A stretch of DNA of 64,000 nt from DASYTH01 sp045806965 (GTDB lineage: Bacteria > Actinomycetota > Actinomycetes > Mycobacteriales > Pseudonocardiaceae), in the NCBI GenBank assembly GCA_045806965.1, contig JBJMIG010000038.1, positions 1-64,000 of the forward strand, written 5' to 3'. A model generated the notes under the pieces. That model saw only the letters and a list, made by a program, of their open reading frames with translations, was not told where the DNA came from and did not search any database. This document shows, piece after piece, positions 1 through 8,866 of the stretch; position 1 is the first letter of the stretch; the number at the start of each line of letters is the position of its first letter. The position numbers were made by a program, and so were the translations under genes.

Positions 1-692
1 ACCTCGTGCAGCAGCGCCGCGTCGAGCACCGTCCGCGCGCACGGCCCGGCCTGGTCGAGGGAGGAGGAGAAGGCGACCAGGCCGTAGCGCGACACACCGC
101 CGTAAGTTGGCTTGACCCCAACCGTCGCGGTGACGGCGGCGGGCTGGCGGATCGACCCGCCGGTGTCCGTGCCGATGGCCAGCGGCGCCTCGAAGGCGGC
201 CAGGGAGGCGGAGGAACCGCCGCCGGAGCCGCCCGGCACCCGGTCCAGGTCCCATGGGTTGCGGGTCGGGCCGTACGCCGAGTTCTCGGTGGACGAGCCC
301 ATGGCGAACTCGTCCATGTTGGTCTTGCCGAGGATCACGATGCCGGCGGCGAGCAGCCGCTGGGTCACCGTGGCGTCGTACGGCGGAACCCACCCCTCGA
401 GGATCTTGGAGCCGCAGGTGGTCGGCACGCCCTGCATGGTGAGCACGTCCTTGAGCGCCAGCGGCACCCCGGCCAGGGGGGACGCCGGCGGCCGGCCGGC
501 CGCCACCTCCTCGTCCACCACCCGGGCCGCGGTCAGCGCGCCCTCGGTGTCGACGTGCAGGAACGCGTGTACCGCGTGGTCGACGGCGGCGATCCGGTCC
601 AGGTGCGCCCTGGCCACCTCGACCGCGGACACCTCCCGCGCCTGGATCATCGCCGCCAGCTCGGCTGCGGTACGGCGGGTGAGGTCCGTCAT
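1..692 (-). CDS. gatA: Glutamyl/aspartyl-tRNA amidotransferase subunit A (partial, C-terminus outside window)
   Basis: Only the first ~230 residues are in the window; the gene runs off the left edge. GatA is the amidase subunit of GatCAB, which converts Glu-tRNAGln (and Asp-tRNAAsn) to the amidated form and releases ammonia from glutamine. The amidase-signature triad is visible: Lys in LALKDV near residue 81, the cis-Ser in the Gly/Ser-rich GGSGGGSSA loop, and the nucleophilic Ser in TDTGGSIR near residue 180. The ATG start overlaps the gatC stop by 3 nt (ATGA-type), so the two are translationally coupled. Confidence 0.95.
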   Translation of the reverse strand, partial: MTDLTRRTAAELAAMIQAREVSAVEVARAHLDRIAAVDHAVHAFLHVDTEGALTAARVVDEEVAAGRPPASPLAGVPLALKDVLTMQGVPTTCGSKILEGWVPPYDATVTQRLLAAGIVILGKTNMDEFAMGSSTENSAYGPTRNPWDLDRVPGGSGGGSSASLAAFEAPLAIGTDTGGSIRQPAAVTATVGVKPTYGGVSRYGLVAFSSSLDQAGPCARTVLDAALLHE

Positions 693-988
693 GCCTCCTC
701 CCCCAGAATCCGCGGCACCCGGAACCGGTCGTCCGCCGTGGCCGGCGCACCGGCCAGCGCCTGCGCCCTGGTCAGCCCGGGGGTCGCCAGGTCCTCGCGG
801 AACACGTTCCGCAGCGGCACGGAGTGCGAGGTCGGCGGGATGTCGTCCGCTGCGACTTCGCTCACACTCGCCACCGAGGCGAGGATTACGTCAAGCTGAC
901 CGGCGAACATGTCCAGCTCGTCGTCGGTGACGGCCAACCTGGCCAGCCGGGCGAGGTGTGCGACCTCGTCGCGCGAGATGGTGGGCAC
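689..988 (-). CDS. gatC: Glutamyl/aspartyl-tRNA amidotransferase subunit C
   Basis: A 99-residue protein of normal GatC length. It starts MPTISRDEVAHLARLARL, the usual GatC N-terminus, and has the C-terminal LRNVFRED...RVPRIL pattern that wraps around GatA. It stabilises the GatA-GatB interface of the tRNA-dependent amidotransferase. Start is GTG. It is the first gene of the leftward gatCA operon and diverges from the ACT-domain gene at 1220, the same arrangement as in Mycobacterium. Confidence 0.95.
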   Translation of the reverse strand: MPTISRDEVAHLARLARLAVTDDELDMFAGQLDVILASVASVSEVAADDIPPTSHSVPLRNVFREDLATPGLTRAQALAGAPATADDRFRVPRILGEEA

Positions 989-1219
989 TATTCACGACCC
1001 CTTGCCTGACGTCAGATGGGACATCACGAGTCTATTTCGCCCGCCTCGGGCTACCCGAACGGGTTGTTTCGGCCAGACTGGCAGGTGTAGACCGGAGCCG
1101 ATCCCGCGAGCCGGACACCCCGGCGCGGGCAACGTCTGGTCTGCGACAATCGTCGGCCGGCCCAGGCGCGGACGGCGAGGTGCCGCGCACCGACAACGCA
1201 CCTGTAGGAGGCGTTCGCC
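989..1219. promoter_or_regulatory. Divergent intergenic region gatC / ACT gene
   Basis: A 231-bp space between divergent starts that must hold both promoters. A 10-bp palindrome CTGACGTCAG lies at 1006-1015, about 18 bp from the gatC start. I see no convincing -35/-10 pair and no other gene. Confidence 0.3.
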
Positions 1220-1873
1220 TTGTCCTTCCTGATCCGGGTCCAGCTCCCGGACATTCCGGGAACCCTGGGGGCGGTCGCGTCCGCCCTGGGCGACATCGGC
1301 GCCGACATCCTCAGTGTTGACGTGGTCGAGCGTGGCTCCGGCGTGGCCATCGACGACCTGGTGGTCGAACTGCCCAAGGGCCGGCTCCCGGACGTGCTCA
1401 TCACCGCCGCGGAGTCGATCAGCGGGGTCGAGGTGGACGCGGTCCGGCCCTACGCCGGGGTCCTGGACACGCACCGTGAGCTTGAGCTGGTCGAAGACGT
1501 CGCCGCCCAGCCGGACGACGGCATGGCGATCTTCACCGAGGGCGTGCCGAGGATCGTCCGAGCGGGTTGGGCGCTGGTCGTCGGCTCGGACGCGGGCGGG
1601 GCGCACCGGCTGGCGGCCAGCACCGCCGCGCCGGAGATCCAGACCCTCGACCTGCCCTGGATGCCGCTGGCCAGGGCCACCATCCTGGACGGTGAGGAAT
1701 CCTGGGTGCCGGAGACGTGGCGGGAGTTGGGCACCGAACTCGCCGCGACGCCGCTTGGCAAGCCGGACCGGGTGTTACTGGTGGGGCGGCCGGGCGGCCC
1801 GATGTTCCGGGCGGCCGAGGTGGCCCGGCTCGCTCATCTGGCCGGCATCGTGGCGGTCGTACTCGCCGACTAG
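1220..1873 (+). CDS. ACT-domain amino-acid-binding protein (Rv3013-like)
   Basis: 217 residues. Residues 1-75 form an ACT domain (FLIRVQLPDIPGTLGAVASAL, with the ligand-site Pro-Gly-x-Leu). The rest is a conserved domain of unknown function. ACT domains bind small ligands, usually amino acids; the specific role here is unknown. Start is TTG, chosen because AGGAGG at 1206-1212 sits 8 nt upstream. The gene lies between gatC and ligA as in mycobacteria. Confidence 0.85.
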   Translation: MSFLIRVQLPDIPGTLGAVASALGDIGADILSVDVVERGSGVAIDDLVVELPKGRLPDVLITAAESISGVEVDAVRPYAGVLDTHRELELVEDVAAQPDDGMAIFTEGVPRIVRAGWALVVGSDAGGAHRLAASTAAPEIQTLDLPWMPLARATILDGEESWVPETWRELGTELAATPLGKPDRVLLVGRPGGPMFRAAEVARLAHLAGIVAVVLAD

Positions 1874-1874
1874 C

Positions 1875-1951
1875 ACCCCCGCCCCCGCGAGTCGCGCGCT
1901 CAGGCAAGCGAGTCGCGCGCTCAGGCAACTGAGTTCTGCGCTCAGGCAAAC
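1875..1951 (+). repeat. Three-unit 21-bp dispersed repeat (element A, copy 1)
   Basis: Directly after the ACT gene stop comes a C-rich lead (CACCCCCGCCCCC), then three 21-bp units at 1887-1907, 1908-1928 and 1929-1949. Units share the core GCGCTCAGGCAA; the first two begin GCGAGTC, the third CTGAGTT. The same three-unit order recurs at 18484-18546 (opposite strand) and 47648-47710, with a degenerate copy at 42175. It fills the space before the convergent GNAT gene. Confidence 0.85.
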
Positions 1952-1975
1952 CTGGTCCCCGTCCCACGACGCGGC

Positions 1976-2467
1976 TCAGCGGACTTCGACGCCGTAGGCG
2001 ATGAGCGACAGGCCCGGCTGGACCACCCAGTCGCGGTCCGGCGCACGGCGAAACCCCAGCCGCTCGTACACCCGGTGGGCCACCAGCATGGTCCGCTGGC
2101 TCGACAACATCACCCGGGCCGCGCCCACTTCCTTGGCCCGCTCGAGCACCGCCCGAACGAGCGCCTCGCCGATGCCGCGGCGGCGGGCCGCCGGGTCGAC
2201 CGCGAGCATGCGGAACTCAAGTTCACCCGGCTGTGCGATGTCGGCCCATTGTTGGCCACCCCGGGCGATGGTCACGGTGCCGAGAATGCGGTCCGAACCG
2301 TCGACGGCGACGAGCACCTCCGCGTCGCGGTGGCGGCCGGCGGCGTCGGCGAGCATCCGTTCGTAGCCGCCCTTGATAGCGCCGTCGGCCTGGTAGGCGC
2401 GCACCGTGAGGTCCCCGATGGCGGCGAGCTCCTCGGCGCGGGCATGGCGGATGGTCAGATCACTCAC
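1976..2467 (-). CDS. GNAT family N-acetyltransferase
   Basis: 163 residues with a full GNAT fold. The acetyl-CoA loop is visible as the RRRGIGEAL stretch (Q/R-x-x-G-x-G/A type), followed by RVMLSSQRTM and the C-terminal VYERLGFRRAPD motif. It transfers an acetyl group from acetyl-CoA to an unidentified amine. The GTG start overlaps the end of ligA by 8 nt, so it is read as the downstream gene of the ligA operon. Confidence 0.85.
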   Translation of the reverse strand: MSDLTIRHARAEELAAIGDLTVRAYQADGAIKGGYERMLADAAGRHRDAEVLVAVDGSDRILGTVTIARGGQQWADIAQPGELEFRMLAVDPAARRRGIGEALVRAVLERAKEVGAARVMLSSQRTMLVAHRVYERLGFRRAPDRDWVVQPGLSLIAYGVEVR

Positions 2468-4589
2468 CGGCGTCCTCCCCCAGCACGGCGCGCTCCCGGG
2501 CGGCGTCGGGCCCGGCGTCGAGCAGTACCCGAAAGCCGTCCTCGTCCAGAATCGGCACCTTCAACGACACCGCCTTCTCGTACTTGCCGCCCGGCGAGTC
2601 GCCGGCCACCACGAACGCGGTGTTCTTGGAAACCGAGCCGGAGGCCTTGCCGCCCCGGGCCATGATCTCCTCCTTGGCCTCGTCGCGGGAGAAGCCGTCC
2701 AGGCTGCCGGTGACCACGATGGACATCCCCGCCAGATGGCGCGGCACGGAATCGTCCCGCTCCTCGGTCATGCGGACTCCGGCGGCCCGCCACTTGTCCA
2801 CGACCTCGCGGTGCCAGTCGACCTCGAACCACTCCCGGATCGAGGTGGCGATGCGCGGGCCGACGCCGTCGGTGTCCGCCAGCTCCTGCTCGCTCGCCGA
2901 GGCGATCGCGTCCAGCGAGCCCAACTCGCGGGCCAGCGCCTGCGCGGCGGTCGGACCGACGTGCCGGATGGACAACGCGACCAGGATCTTCCACAGTGGA
3001 CGGTCCTTGGCCGCGTCGAGGTTGACCAGCAGCTTGCGGCCGTTCGCCGACAGCTCACCCGCCTTGGTACGAAACAGCTCCACCCGCAGCAGCCGGTCCT
3101 CGTCCAGGCCGAACAGGTCCGCCTCGTTGTGGATCACGCCGGAGCTGAGCAGCGCGTCGGCCCCCTCATAGCCGAGCACCTCGATGTCGAACGCCCCGCG
3201 CCCGGCCACATGGAACAGCCGCTCGCGCAGCTGCGCGGGGCAGGACCGGCCGTTCGGACAACGCAGATCGGCGTCGCCCTCCTTCTCATAGCCAAGCTCG
3301 GTCCCACAGGAGGGGCACCGGGTCGGCATGACGAACTCGCGCTCATCGCCGGTGCGCGCGTCCACCACCGGACCGAGCACCTCGGGGATCACGTCACCGG
3401 CCTTGCGGATCACCACCCGGTCGCCGATCAGCACGCCCTTGCGCCGCACCTCGCTGGCGTTGTGCAGGGTCGCCCTCGTCACCGTGGAACCGGCCACCTT
3501 CACCGCGTCCATCATCGCGAACGGGGTGATCCGGCCGGTGCGCCCGACATTGACCTCGATGTTGCGCAGCACGGTGGTCACCTCCTCCGGCGGGTACTTG
3601 TACGCGATCGCCCAGCGCGGCGCCCGGGACGTGGTGCCGAGCCTGCGTTGCAGCGCCACCTCGTCCACCTTGATCACGATGCCGTCGATCTCGTGCTCGA
3701 CATCGTGCCGGTGCTCACCCCAGTATCGGACGTGCGCGAACACCTTGTCCCGTGCGGTGAACACGTTGGTGTGCGGGGAAACCGGCAGCCCCCAGGCGGC
3801 AAGCGCGCGGTAGGCGTCGGACTGTGTGGCGGGTTCGAAACCCTGCCGCTTGCCCAGACCGTGGCAGATCAGCCGCAGCCGGCGGCTGGCGGTCACCTTC
3901 GGGTCCTTCTGCCGCAGCGAGCCGGCCGCGGTGTTGCGCGGGTTGGCGAACGGCACCTTGCCGGCTTCCACCAGCTTGGCGTTGAGCTCAAGGAAGTCCT
4001 CGACCCGGAAGAACACCTCGCCGCGTACCTCGACCACCTTCGGCACCGGGAACTCCCCGGTGCCGGTCAACTGCTCCGGAACGCCGTCAAGGGTGCGCAC
4101 ATTCAACGTGACGTCCTCGCCGGTGCGCCCGTCGCCCCTGGTCAGCGCCCTGGTGAGCCGGCCGTTCTGGTACAGCAGGTTGATCGCCAGCCCGTCGATC
4201 TTGAGCTCGCATAGGTAGTGCACGTTCTCGCTGACCTTGGCCACCCGGTCGAACCAGGCGCCCAACTCCTCCTCGTCGAACGTGTTGTCCAGGCTGAGCA
4301 TCCGCTCCAGGTGGTCGAACGTGGCGAAGTCGGTGGAGAACGTGCCGCCCACCTGTTGGCTCGGCGACTCCGGCGTGACCAGCGCCGGATGGTTCCGCTC
4401 CAGGTTCAGCAGCTCGTGCCAGAGCGCGTCGAACTCGCCGTCCGAGATCGTCGGCGCAGCCAACACGTAGTAGCGAAAACGGTGTGCGTTGATCTCCTCG
4501 GCCAGCGCGCCGTGCCGTTCGCGTACCTCGGTGGGCACGTCCTCGACTCCCTCGGCGTCCGGTGGCGGCTCCTCGTCAACACTGGTCAC
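2460..4589 (-). CDS. ligA: NAD+-dependent DNA ligase LigA
   Basis: 709 residues, close to the usual ~690. It seals nicks in duplex DNA during replication and repair using NAD+. In order: the Ia NAD-binding domain (YYVLAAPTISDGEFD), the adenylation domain with the nucleophilic Lys130 in ELKIDG, the OB fold, a four-Cys zinc finger (CPSCGTEL...LRCPNGRSC), helix-hairpin-helix repeats (IRHVGPTAAQALA, DGVGPRIATSI) and a C-terminal BRCT domain. The GTG start overlaps the upstream gene's TGA (GTGA). Confidence 0.97.
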   Translation of the reverse strand: MTSVDEEPPPDAEGVEDVPTEVRERHGALAEEINAHRFRYYVLAAPTISDGEFDALWHELLNLERNHPALVTPESPSQQVGGTFSTDFATFDHLERMLSLDNTFDEEELGAWFDRVAKVSENVHYLCELKIDGLAINLLYQNGRLTRALTRGDGRTGEDVTLNVRTLDGVPEQLTGTGEFPVPKVVEVRGEVFFRVEDFLELNAKLVEAGKVPFANPRNTAAGSLRQKDPKVTASRRLRLICHGLGKRQGFEPATQSDAYRALAAWGLPVSPHTNVFTARDKVFAHVRYWGEHRHDVEHEIDGIVIKVDEVALQRRLGTTSRAPRWAIAYKYPPEEVTTVLRNIEVNVGRTGRITPFAMMDAVKVAGSTVTRATLHNASEVRRKGVLIGDRVVIRKAGDVIPEVLGPVVDARTGDEREFVMPTRCPSCGTELGYEKEGDADLRCPNGRSCPAQLRERLFHVAGRGAFDIEVLGYEGADALLSSGVIHNEADLFGLDEDRLLRVELFRTKAGELSANGRKLLVNLDAAKDRPLWKILVALSIRHVGPTAAQALARELGSLDAIASASEQELADTDGVGPRIATSIREWFEVDWHREVVDKWRAAGVRMTEERDDSVPRHLAGMSIVVTGSLDGFSRDEAKEEIMARGGKASGSVSKNTAFVVAGDSPGGKYEKAVSLKVPILDEDGFRVLLDAGPDAARERAVLGEDAGE

Positions 4590-5251
4590 AGATGCAGACT
4601 AGCCAGTTTGCGGACGATCTCCCGCAGCTCGAGCAGCCCGATCGCGCCGGAAGGCTCGGCCACCGCGGTCTCCACCCGGCGCAGGCGCTCGCCGGCCAAC
4701 CGCTCACCCAGGGTGGCGTCCAGCGGCAGGAAAGTCATCGCCGAGCGCGCCTGCGGCGCCAGCTGGGTCATGACCGGGTGGTGCACCGCGACGTCCACGA
4801 CGCCGGCCGCCTCGTCCACCAAGGCCGCCACCCGCACGTCGGCGAGCGCGATCCGGTGCGGGCCGAGGTTCACCGTCACCAGGGTCGGGTCCGGCACCGG
4901 CGGCACCGAGTCGTGGTATTCCCAGATGGCGTCCTCCGGCGGCGCGGCCCGGCGCCAGGCATCGGTGTACGGACGCAGCTCCGGATCCTCCTGCCCGCTC
5001 AGCACCAGCGCGTAGATCGCCCGCTGGCCGCGCTCGACGGTGAAGTGCAGCCTCGGGTGCAGCGCGGCCACGAGCCGGCAGAGCCGGTCCTCGACCCGGT
5101 TCAGCTCGCGGTCGCCCAGCGCCGAGGCCACCTCGGGCAACAGCTCCTGCCAGCCGCACCAGAACCGCTCGGCCAGCGTCCGCGGGTCCGGCGGCTCGTC
5201 CGCGCGAGCGGTGCGGCTCCTCTTCCCATGCCGGCGCGGCAGCCATCTCAT
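4586..5251 (-). CDS. Hypothetical protein upstream of ligA
   Basis: 221 residues, no family recognised. A basic N-terminus (MRWLPRRHGKRSR) is followed by a soluble alpha/beta-looking protein rich in Glu, Leu and Val with no signal peptide or membrane segment. Start ATG at 5251 was chosen because the divergent neighbour starts at 5304; a longer form in the same frame would cross that start. It is coupled to ligA through a 4-nt GTGA overlap, so it is probably co-expressed with the ligase. Confidence 0.7.
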   Translation of the reverse strand: MRWLPRRHGKRSRTARADEPPDPRTLAERFWCGWQELLPEVASALGDRELNRVEDRLCRLVAALHPRLHFTVERGQRAIYALVLSGQEDPELRPYTDAWRRAAPPEDAIWEYHDSVPPVPDPTLVTVNLGPHRIALADVRVAALVDEAAGVVDVAVHHPVMTQLAPQARSAMTFLPLDATLGERLAGERLRRVETAVAEPSGAIGLLELREIVRKLASLHL

Positions 5252-5303
5252 GGCCCCATCGTGCCCGCATAGGATGACCAGCCGTACCGAAAGGGCCCAT
5301 CGC

Positions 5304-6335
5304 ATGCCGACCGCGCCAGCCAGCCAGCTCATCGAGATCGCCTGCGACGAGTCCGGCGCGGAGGGCGAGAACCTCATCGGCGGCGAGACCGACGTGTTCG
5401 CGCACGCCAGCGTTTCGCTCAGCGACGTGACGGCGACCAACTGCGTGCAGGAGATTCGGGAGCTGATCGGCTCCCCGGCGCAGGAGTACAAGTCGAACCA
5501 TCTGCTGCGCACCAAGCACCGGCCGGTCCTGGAGTGGCTGCTCGGCCCGAACGGCCCGATCTCCGGCAACGCCCACGTGTACCTGATCGACAAGACGTTC
5601 TTCGCCGTCGGCAAGCTCACCGACCTGCTCGTCGCGCAGCCGCCGGAGCCCAACCTGCGGCCGAACCCGCAGGCCGCCGCGCTGGCGCGGACCCTCTACC
5701 GGGACGGCCCCGGCGCGTTCGGCCGGGGCCGCTGGGCAGAGTTCCTCGAGTCGTTCACCGGGCTGATGCGAGTGCGCAACCGGCGCGGCGTGCCAACCTC
5801 GGTCGACGGGTTCTTCCGCATGGTCGACACACTGCGTGCGGCCGACGCCGGCACCAGCACCACCGCCCTGCAGATCATGGACCGGCTCTGGCAGGCCCGG
5901 CCGCGGCTCGAGGCGTTCCGGGCGCAGCTGCTGGACAACCCGAACATGATCCCCGCGCTCGACCCGTTGATCCCGGCGTTGGCCGGGACCGTCGCGCACT
6001 GGAGCGCAGGCGAGCGGGCGGTGGCCATCGTGCACGACCAGCAGACCGCGCTGACCGACGAGCGGGTGGCCGAGCTCAAGGAGATGTTCGGTCGGTCGGT
6101 CCCGCAACTGCGCGGCCGGCTGCGCAGCCTGCGGCTGGTCGACTCGCGCACCGACGCCAGGGTCCAGGTGGCCGACTTCCTCGCCGGCGTGGCCCGCAAG
6201 ATCGCCTCGGAGGAGCTCAACGACCGGGGCGATGTGGTGCTCACCGGGCTGCTGCGGCCCTACGTGGACGCGCTGTCCATCTGGGGCGACGATCGCAGCT
6301 GGCTGCGGCTGGCCGACACCGGGCGCGGCGGCTGA
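5304..6335 (+). CDS. DUF3800-like protein (RNase H-like fold)
   Basis: 343 residues. The N-terminal IEIACDESG and the C-terminal DSRTDARVQVADFLAGVARK match the two ends of DUF3800 proteins, whose conserved acidic residues suggest an RNase H-like nuclease fold. DUF3800 proteins are often found near mobile or defence genes, but here the neighbours are housekeeping, so the role is open. The ATG at 5304 is preferred; longer in-frame versions would overlap the divergent gene. Confidence 0.65.
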   Translation: MPTAPASQLIEIACDESGAEGENLIGGETDVFAHASVSLSDVTATNCVQEIRELIGSPAQEYKSNHLLRTKHRPVLEWLLGPNGPISGNAHVYLIDKTFFAVGKLTDLLVAQPPEPNLRPNPQAAALARTLYRDGPGAFGRGRWAEFLESFTGLMRVRNRRGVPTSVDGFFRMVDTLRAADAGTSTTALQIMDRLWQARPRLEAFRAQLLDNPNMIPALDPLIPALAGTVAHWSAGERAVAIVHDQQTALTDERVAELKEMFGRSVPQLRGRLRSLRLVDSRTDARVQVADFLAGVARKIASEELNDRGDVVLTGLLRPYVDALSIWGDDRSWLRLADTGRGG

Positions 6336-6394
6336 CGAGGCGGCCGCGCCGCAGCTACCGCGGCGGTGTCGGGCCGGTCGGCGAGAATGCACGC

Positions 6395-6901
6395 ATGACC
6401 ACGCAGCGAACCGACCCGCCGAGGCACGCCGACGAGCGCACGATGCTGGCGTCGTTTCTCGACTATCACCGCCAAACCATGGAGTGGAAGTGCTCGGAGC
6501 TCAGTCCCGCGCAGCTGCGCGAGCGGGCGCTGCCGCCGTCGAACATGTCACTGCTTGGCCTGGTGCGGCACCTGGCCGACGTGGAACGCGGCTGGTTCCG
6601 CCGCACCCTGGGCGGTGAGGACGCGCCGCGCATCTACTACTCCGAGGAGGACCCGGACGGCGAGTTCGACAACGTGGCCGATGCCGACGTGGACGAGGCG
6701 TTCGGCACCTGGCGGGCGGAGTGCGCCAGGTCCCGCGAGCTGCTCGCCGCCGCGCCCGACCTGGAGGTGGACGGCACCCAGCGGGACGGGTCCAAGATGT
6801 CGCTGCGTTGGATCATGCTGCACATGATCGAGGAGTACGCCCGGCACAACGGCCACGCCGACCTACTCCGGGAGCGCATCGACGGTGCGACCGGGGAGTG
6901 A
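6395..6901 (+). CDS. DinB/DUF664 family protein
   Basis: 168 residues, a four-helix-bundle DinB-superfamily protein. The three putative metal-ligand histidines are visible in LVRHLADVERGW and EYARHNGHADLLRE. Actinobacterial members include mycothiol-dependent transferases and isomerases acting in the cytosol; substrate unknown. Stop is adjacent to the convergent MetE-like gene. Confidence 0.85.
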   Translation: MTTQRTDPPRHADERTMLASFLDYHRQTMEWKCSELSPAQLRERALPPSNMSLLGLVRHLADVERGWFRRTLGGEDAPRIYYSEEDPDGEFDNVADADVDEAFGTWRAECARSRELLAAAPDLEVDGTQRDGSKMSLRWIMLHMIEEYARHNGHADLLRERIDGATGE

Positions 6902-7930
6902 CTACCAGCTCTCCGGCGGCTCGACGAAGGCCCGGCCCACGTCCCTGAGCAGGGCAAGGGCCCGTTTCGCCCAGGTGGCCGACGCGCCGGTCAACCCGCA
7001 GGCCGGGGTCGGCACGGCGCGCTGCCCGAGCAGCGTGCGCGGGAAGCCGAGCCGGTCCACCAGCCGCAGCGCCGGCCCGGCCACCTCGGCCAGAGTGGGC
7101 GGCTGCGCGGGGTCGGTCGCGGGCAGCAGGCCGAGCAGGAACACCGTTCCGGCGTCCCAGGCCTCGCCGATCTCGTCGGCCAGCACGGCCGGCGCACCGT
7201 CGAGCAGCGTCGCGTCCAGCGAAATCGCCGCCGCGCCGGCCGCGTGGAACAACGCGACCGGCGGCCGGGTTGCGCAGCAGTGCACGATCACCGGCACCTC
7301 GCCGGCAGCCGCGATCACCCTGGCCAGCACCTCGCGCGCATTCGGCTCGGCGACGGCCGAGACCGCTTCGAGGCCGGACGGGCTGCGCAGCGCCCCGGCC
7401 AGGATGGTCGGCAGCGACGGCTCGTCAAGCTGCACCACGACCGGGCAGCCGGTGCGCCGGCGCACCTCGTCCGCGTGCAGCGCGAGCCCCTCGGCCAGCG
7501 ACTCGGTGAACTCGCGCAGCGCGCCTCGGTCGGTGAGGACCCGGTGCCCACGCGGCAGCTCGATGCCGGCGGTGAGCGTCCACGGCCCGGCCAGTTGCAC
7601 CTTGACCGCGGCCGGCTTGGTGCCGGCCCGGTCCAGCGCGTCCTGGAACGCGTCGAGGTCGCGCCGCATCAGGTCGACCGCGCGCCGGTGATCCGCGCCG
7701 GGATGCGCGGTTACCCGGTATCCGGACGGCACCTCCTCGACCGCGAGGTCCACCAGGAGGCCGGCGGTCCGGCCGATCAGGTCGGCGCCGAGCCCGCGCG
7801 CGGGTAGCTCGGGCAGGTGCGGCAGGTCGGGCAGTTCGCCGACAACCACCGCCGCGGCCTCGACCGGATCGGTGCCGGGCATCGAGCCGACACCGGTGGC
7901 CGTGCCGGGTGGCCAGGGAGTGGTTGGCAT
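6902..7930 (-). CDS. MetE-like (cobalamin-independent methionine synthase family) protein, Rv3015c-like
   Basis: 342 residues, matching the C-terminal barrel of MetE rather than the full ~750-residue enzyme. It starts at the ATG (MPTTPWPPGTATGVGSMPG) next to the divergent dehydratase. The zinc-site region is recognisable as VIVHCCATRPP (His, Cys) with a late Cys in TPACGLTGAS. Homologues beside ligA occur in mycobacteria. Without the N-terminal half it may use a different methyl donor or acceptor; the reaction is not known. Confidence 0.8.
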   Translation of the reverse strand: MPTTPWPPGTATGVGSMPGTDPVEAAAVVVGELPDLPHLPELPARGLGADLIGRTAGLLVDLAVEEVPSGYRVTAHPGADHRRAVDLMRRDLDAFQDALDRAGTKPAAVKVQLAGPWTLTAGIELPRGHRVLTDRGALREFTESLAEGLALHADEVRRRTGCPVVVQLDEPSLPTILAGALRSPSGLEAVSAVAEPNAREVLARVIAAAGEVPVIVHCCATRPPVALFHAAGAAAISLDATLLDGAPAVLADEIGEAWDAGTVFLLGLLPATDPAQPPTLAEVAGPALRLVDRLGFPRTLLGQRAVPTPACGLTGASATWAKRALALLRDVGRAFVEPPESW

Positions 7931-7946
7931 GGGTTTAGTGTGGCCC

Positions 7947-8861
7947 ATGACCATCTCCACGATCCTGCTCACCCCGACCGACGTGGCCGGTGCGGCGCTG
8001 CGCGTGGCCCCCTACGTCCGCCGGACGCCGGTGCTGCGGACGGAGGTGGACGGCCGGCCGGTGGTGCTCAAACTGGAGCACCTGCAACGCACCGGTTCGT
8101 TCAAGCTGCGCGGCGCGGTCAACGCGGTGGTCGGTGGCAGCGGGCCGGAGCACGTGGTCACCGCGTCCGGCGGCAACCACGGCCTGGCGGTGGCCACCGC
8201 GGCCGGACTGCTTTCCTTGCCCGCCACGGTGTTCGTGCCGGTTACCGCGCCAGAGGGCAAGGCGCGGCGGATCGCGGCCACCGGCGCGCGGCTGGTCCGG
8301 CACGGGACGATCTACGCCGAGGCGGTGGCCGGTGCGCTGGACGAGGCGGCGGCCGTCGGCGGGCGCTGCGTTCCGGCCTACGATGACCCGCTTGTCGTTG
8401 CCGGACAAGGCACCTGCGCGCTCGAGGTGACCGAGCAGGTGCCCGAGGTGGACACCGTGGTGGTCGGGGTTGGCGGTGGCGGGCTGATCGCCGGCACGGT
8501 GCTCGCCGCCGGCGGGCGCACCGTGGTCGCGGTCGAGCCGGAACACTGTTGCTGCCTGCACAACGCGCTGGCAGCCGGCACTCCGGTGGACTCGGCGGTG
8601 GACTCGGTGGCCGCATCGGCGCTTGGCGCGACCCGGGTCGGCGACGTCCCGTTCGGCGTGCTGCGGGACTCCGGGGTGCGCTCGGTGGTCGTCGGCGACC
8701 AGGAGATCCTGGCCGCGCGGGACCGGCTCTGGGAGGAGTTCCGGCTGGCGGTGGAACCGGCCGCCGCCGCGTCGTTCGCCGCGTTCCTGGCCGGCCTGGT
8801 GCCCGGCGAACTGCCTTGCCTGGTGCTCAGCGGTTCCAACACCGACTGGAGCCCGGCCTGA
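7947..8861 (+). CDS. PLP-dependent threonine/serine dehydratase-like protein
   Basis: 304 residues, fold type II PLP enzyme. Schiff-base Lys53 lies in RTGSFKLRGA, the substrate loop in TASGGNHGLA and the phosphate-binding glycines in VGVGGGGLIAG. It probably deaminates threonine or serine to a 2-oxo acid. There is no C-terminal ACT regulatory domain, so it looks like the catabolic or unregulated type. Divergent from the MetE-like gene with only 16 bp between starts. Confidence 0.85.
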   Translation: MTISTILLTPTDVAGAALRVAPYVRRTPVLRTEVDGRPVVLKLEHLQRTGSFKLRGAVNAVVGGSGPEHVVTASGGNHGLAVATAAGLLSLPATVFVPVTAPEGKARRIAATGARLVRHGTIYAEAVAGALDEAAAVGGRCVPAYDDPLVVAGQGTCALEVTEQVPEVDTVVVGVGGGGLIAGTVLAAGGRTVVAVEPEHCCCLHNALAAGTPVDSAVDSVAASALGATRVGDVPFGVLRDSGVRSVVVGDQEILAARDRLWEEFRLAVEPAAAASFAAFLAGLVPGELPCLVLSGSNTDWSPA

Positions 8862-8866
8862 GCACG

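Noticed and set aside
2406..4214. Long open frame on the plus strand opposite ligA
   Set aside because: It mirrors ligA codons; high third-position GC keeps antisense frames open. No family signal, and ligA is certain.
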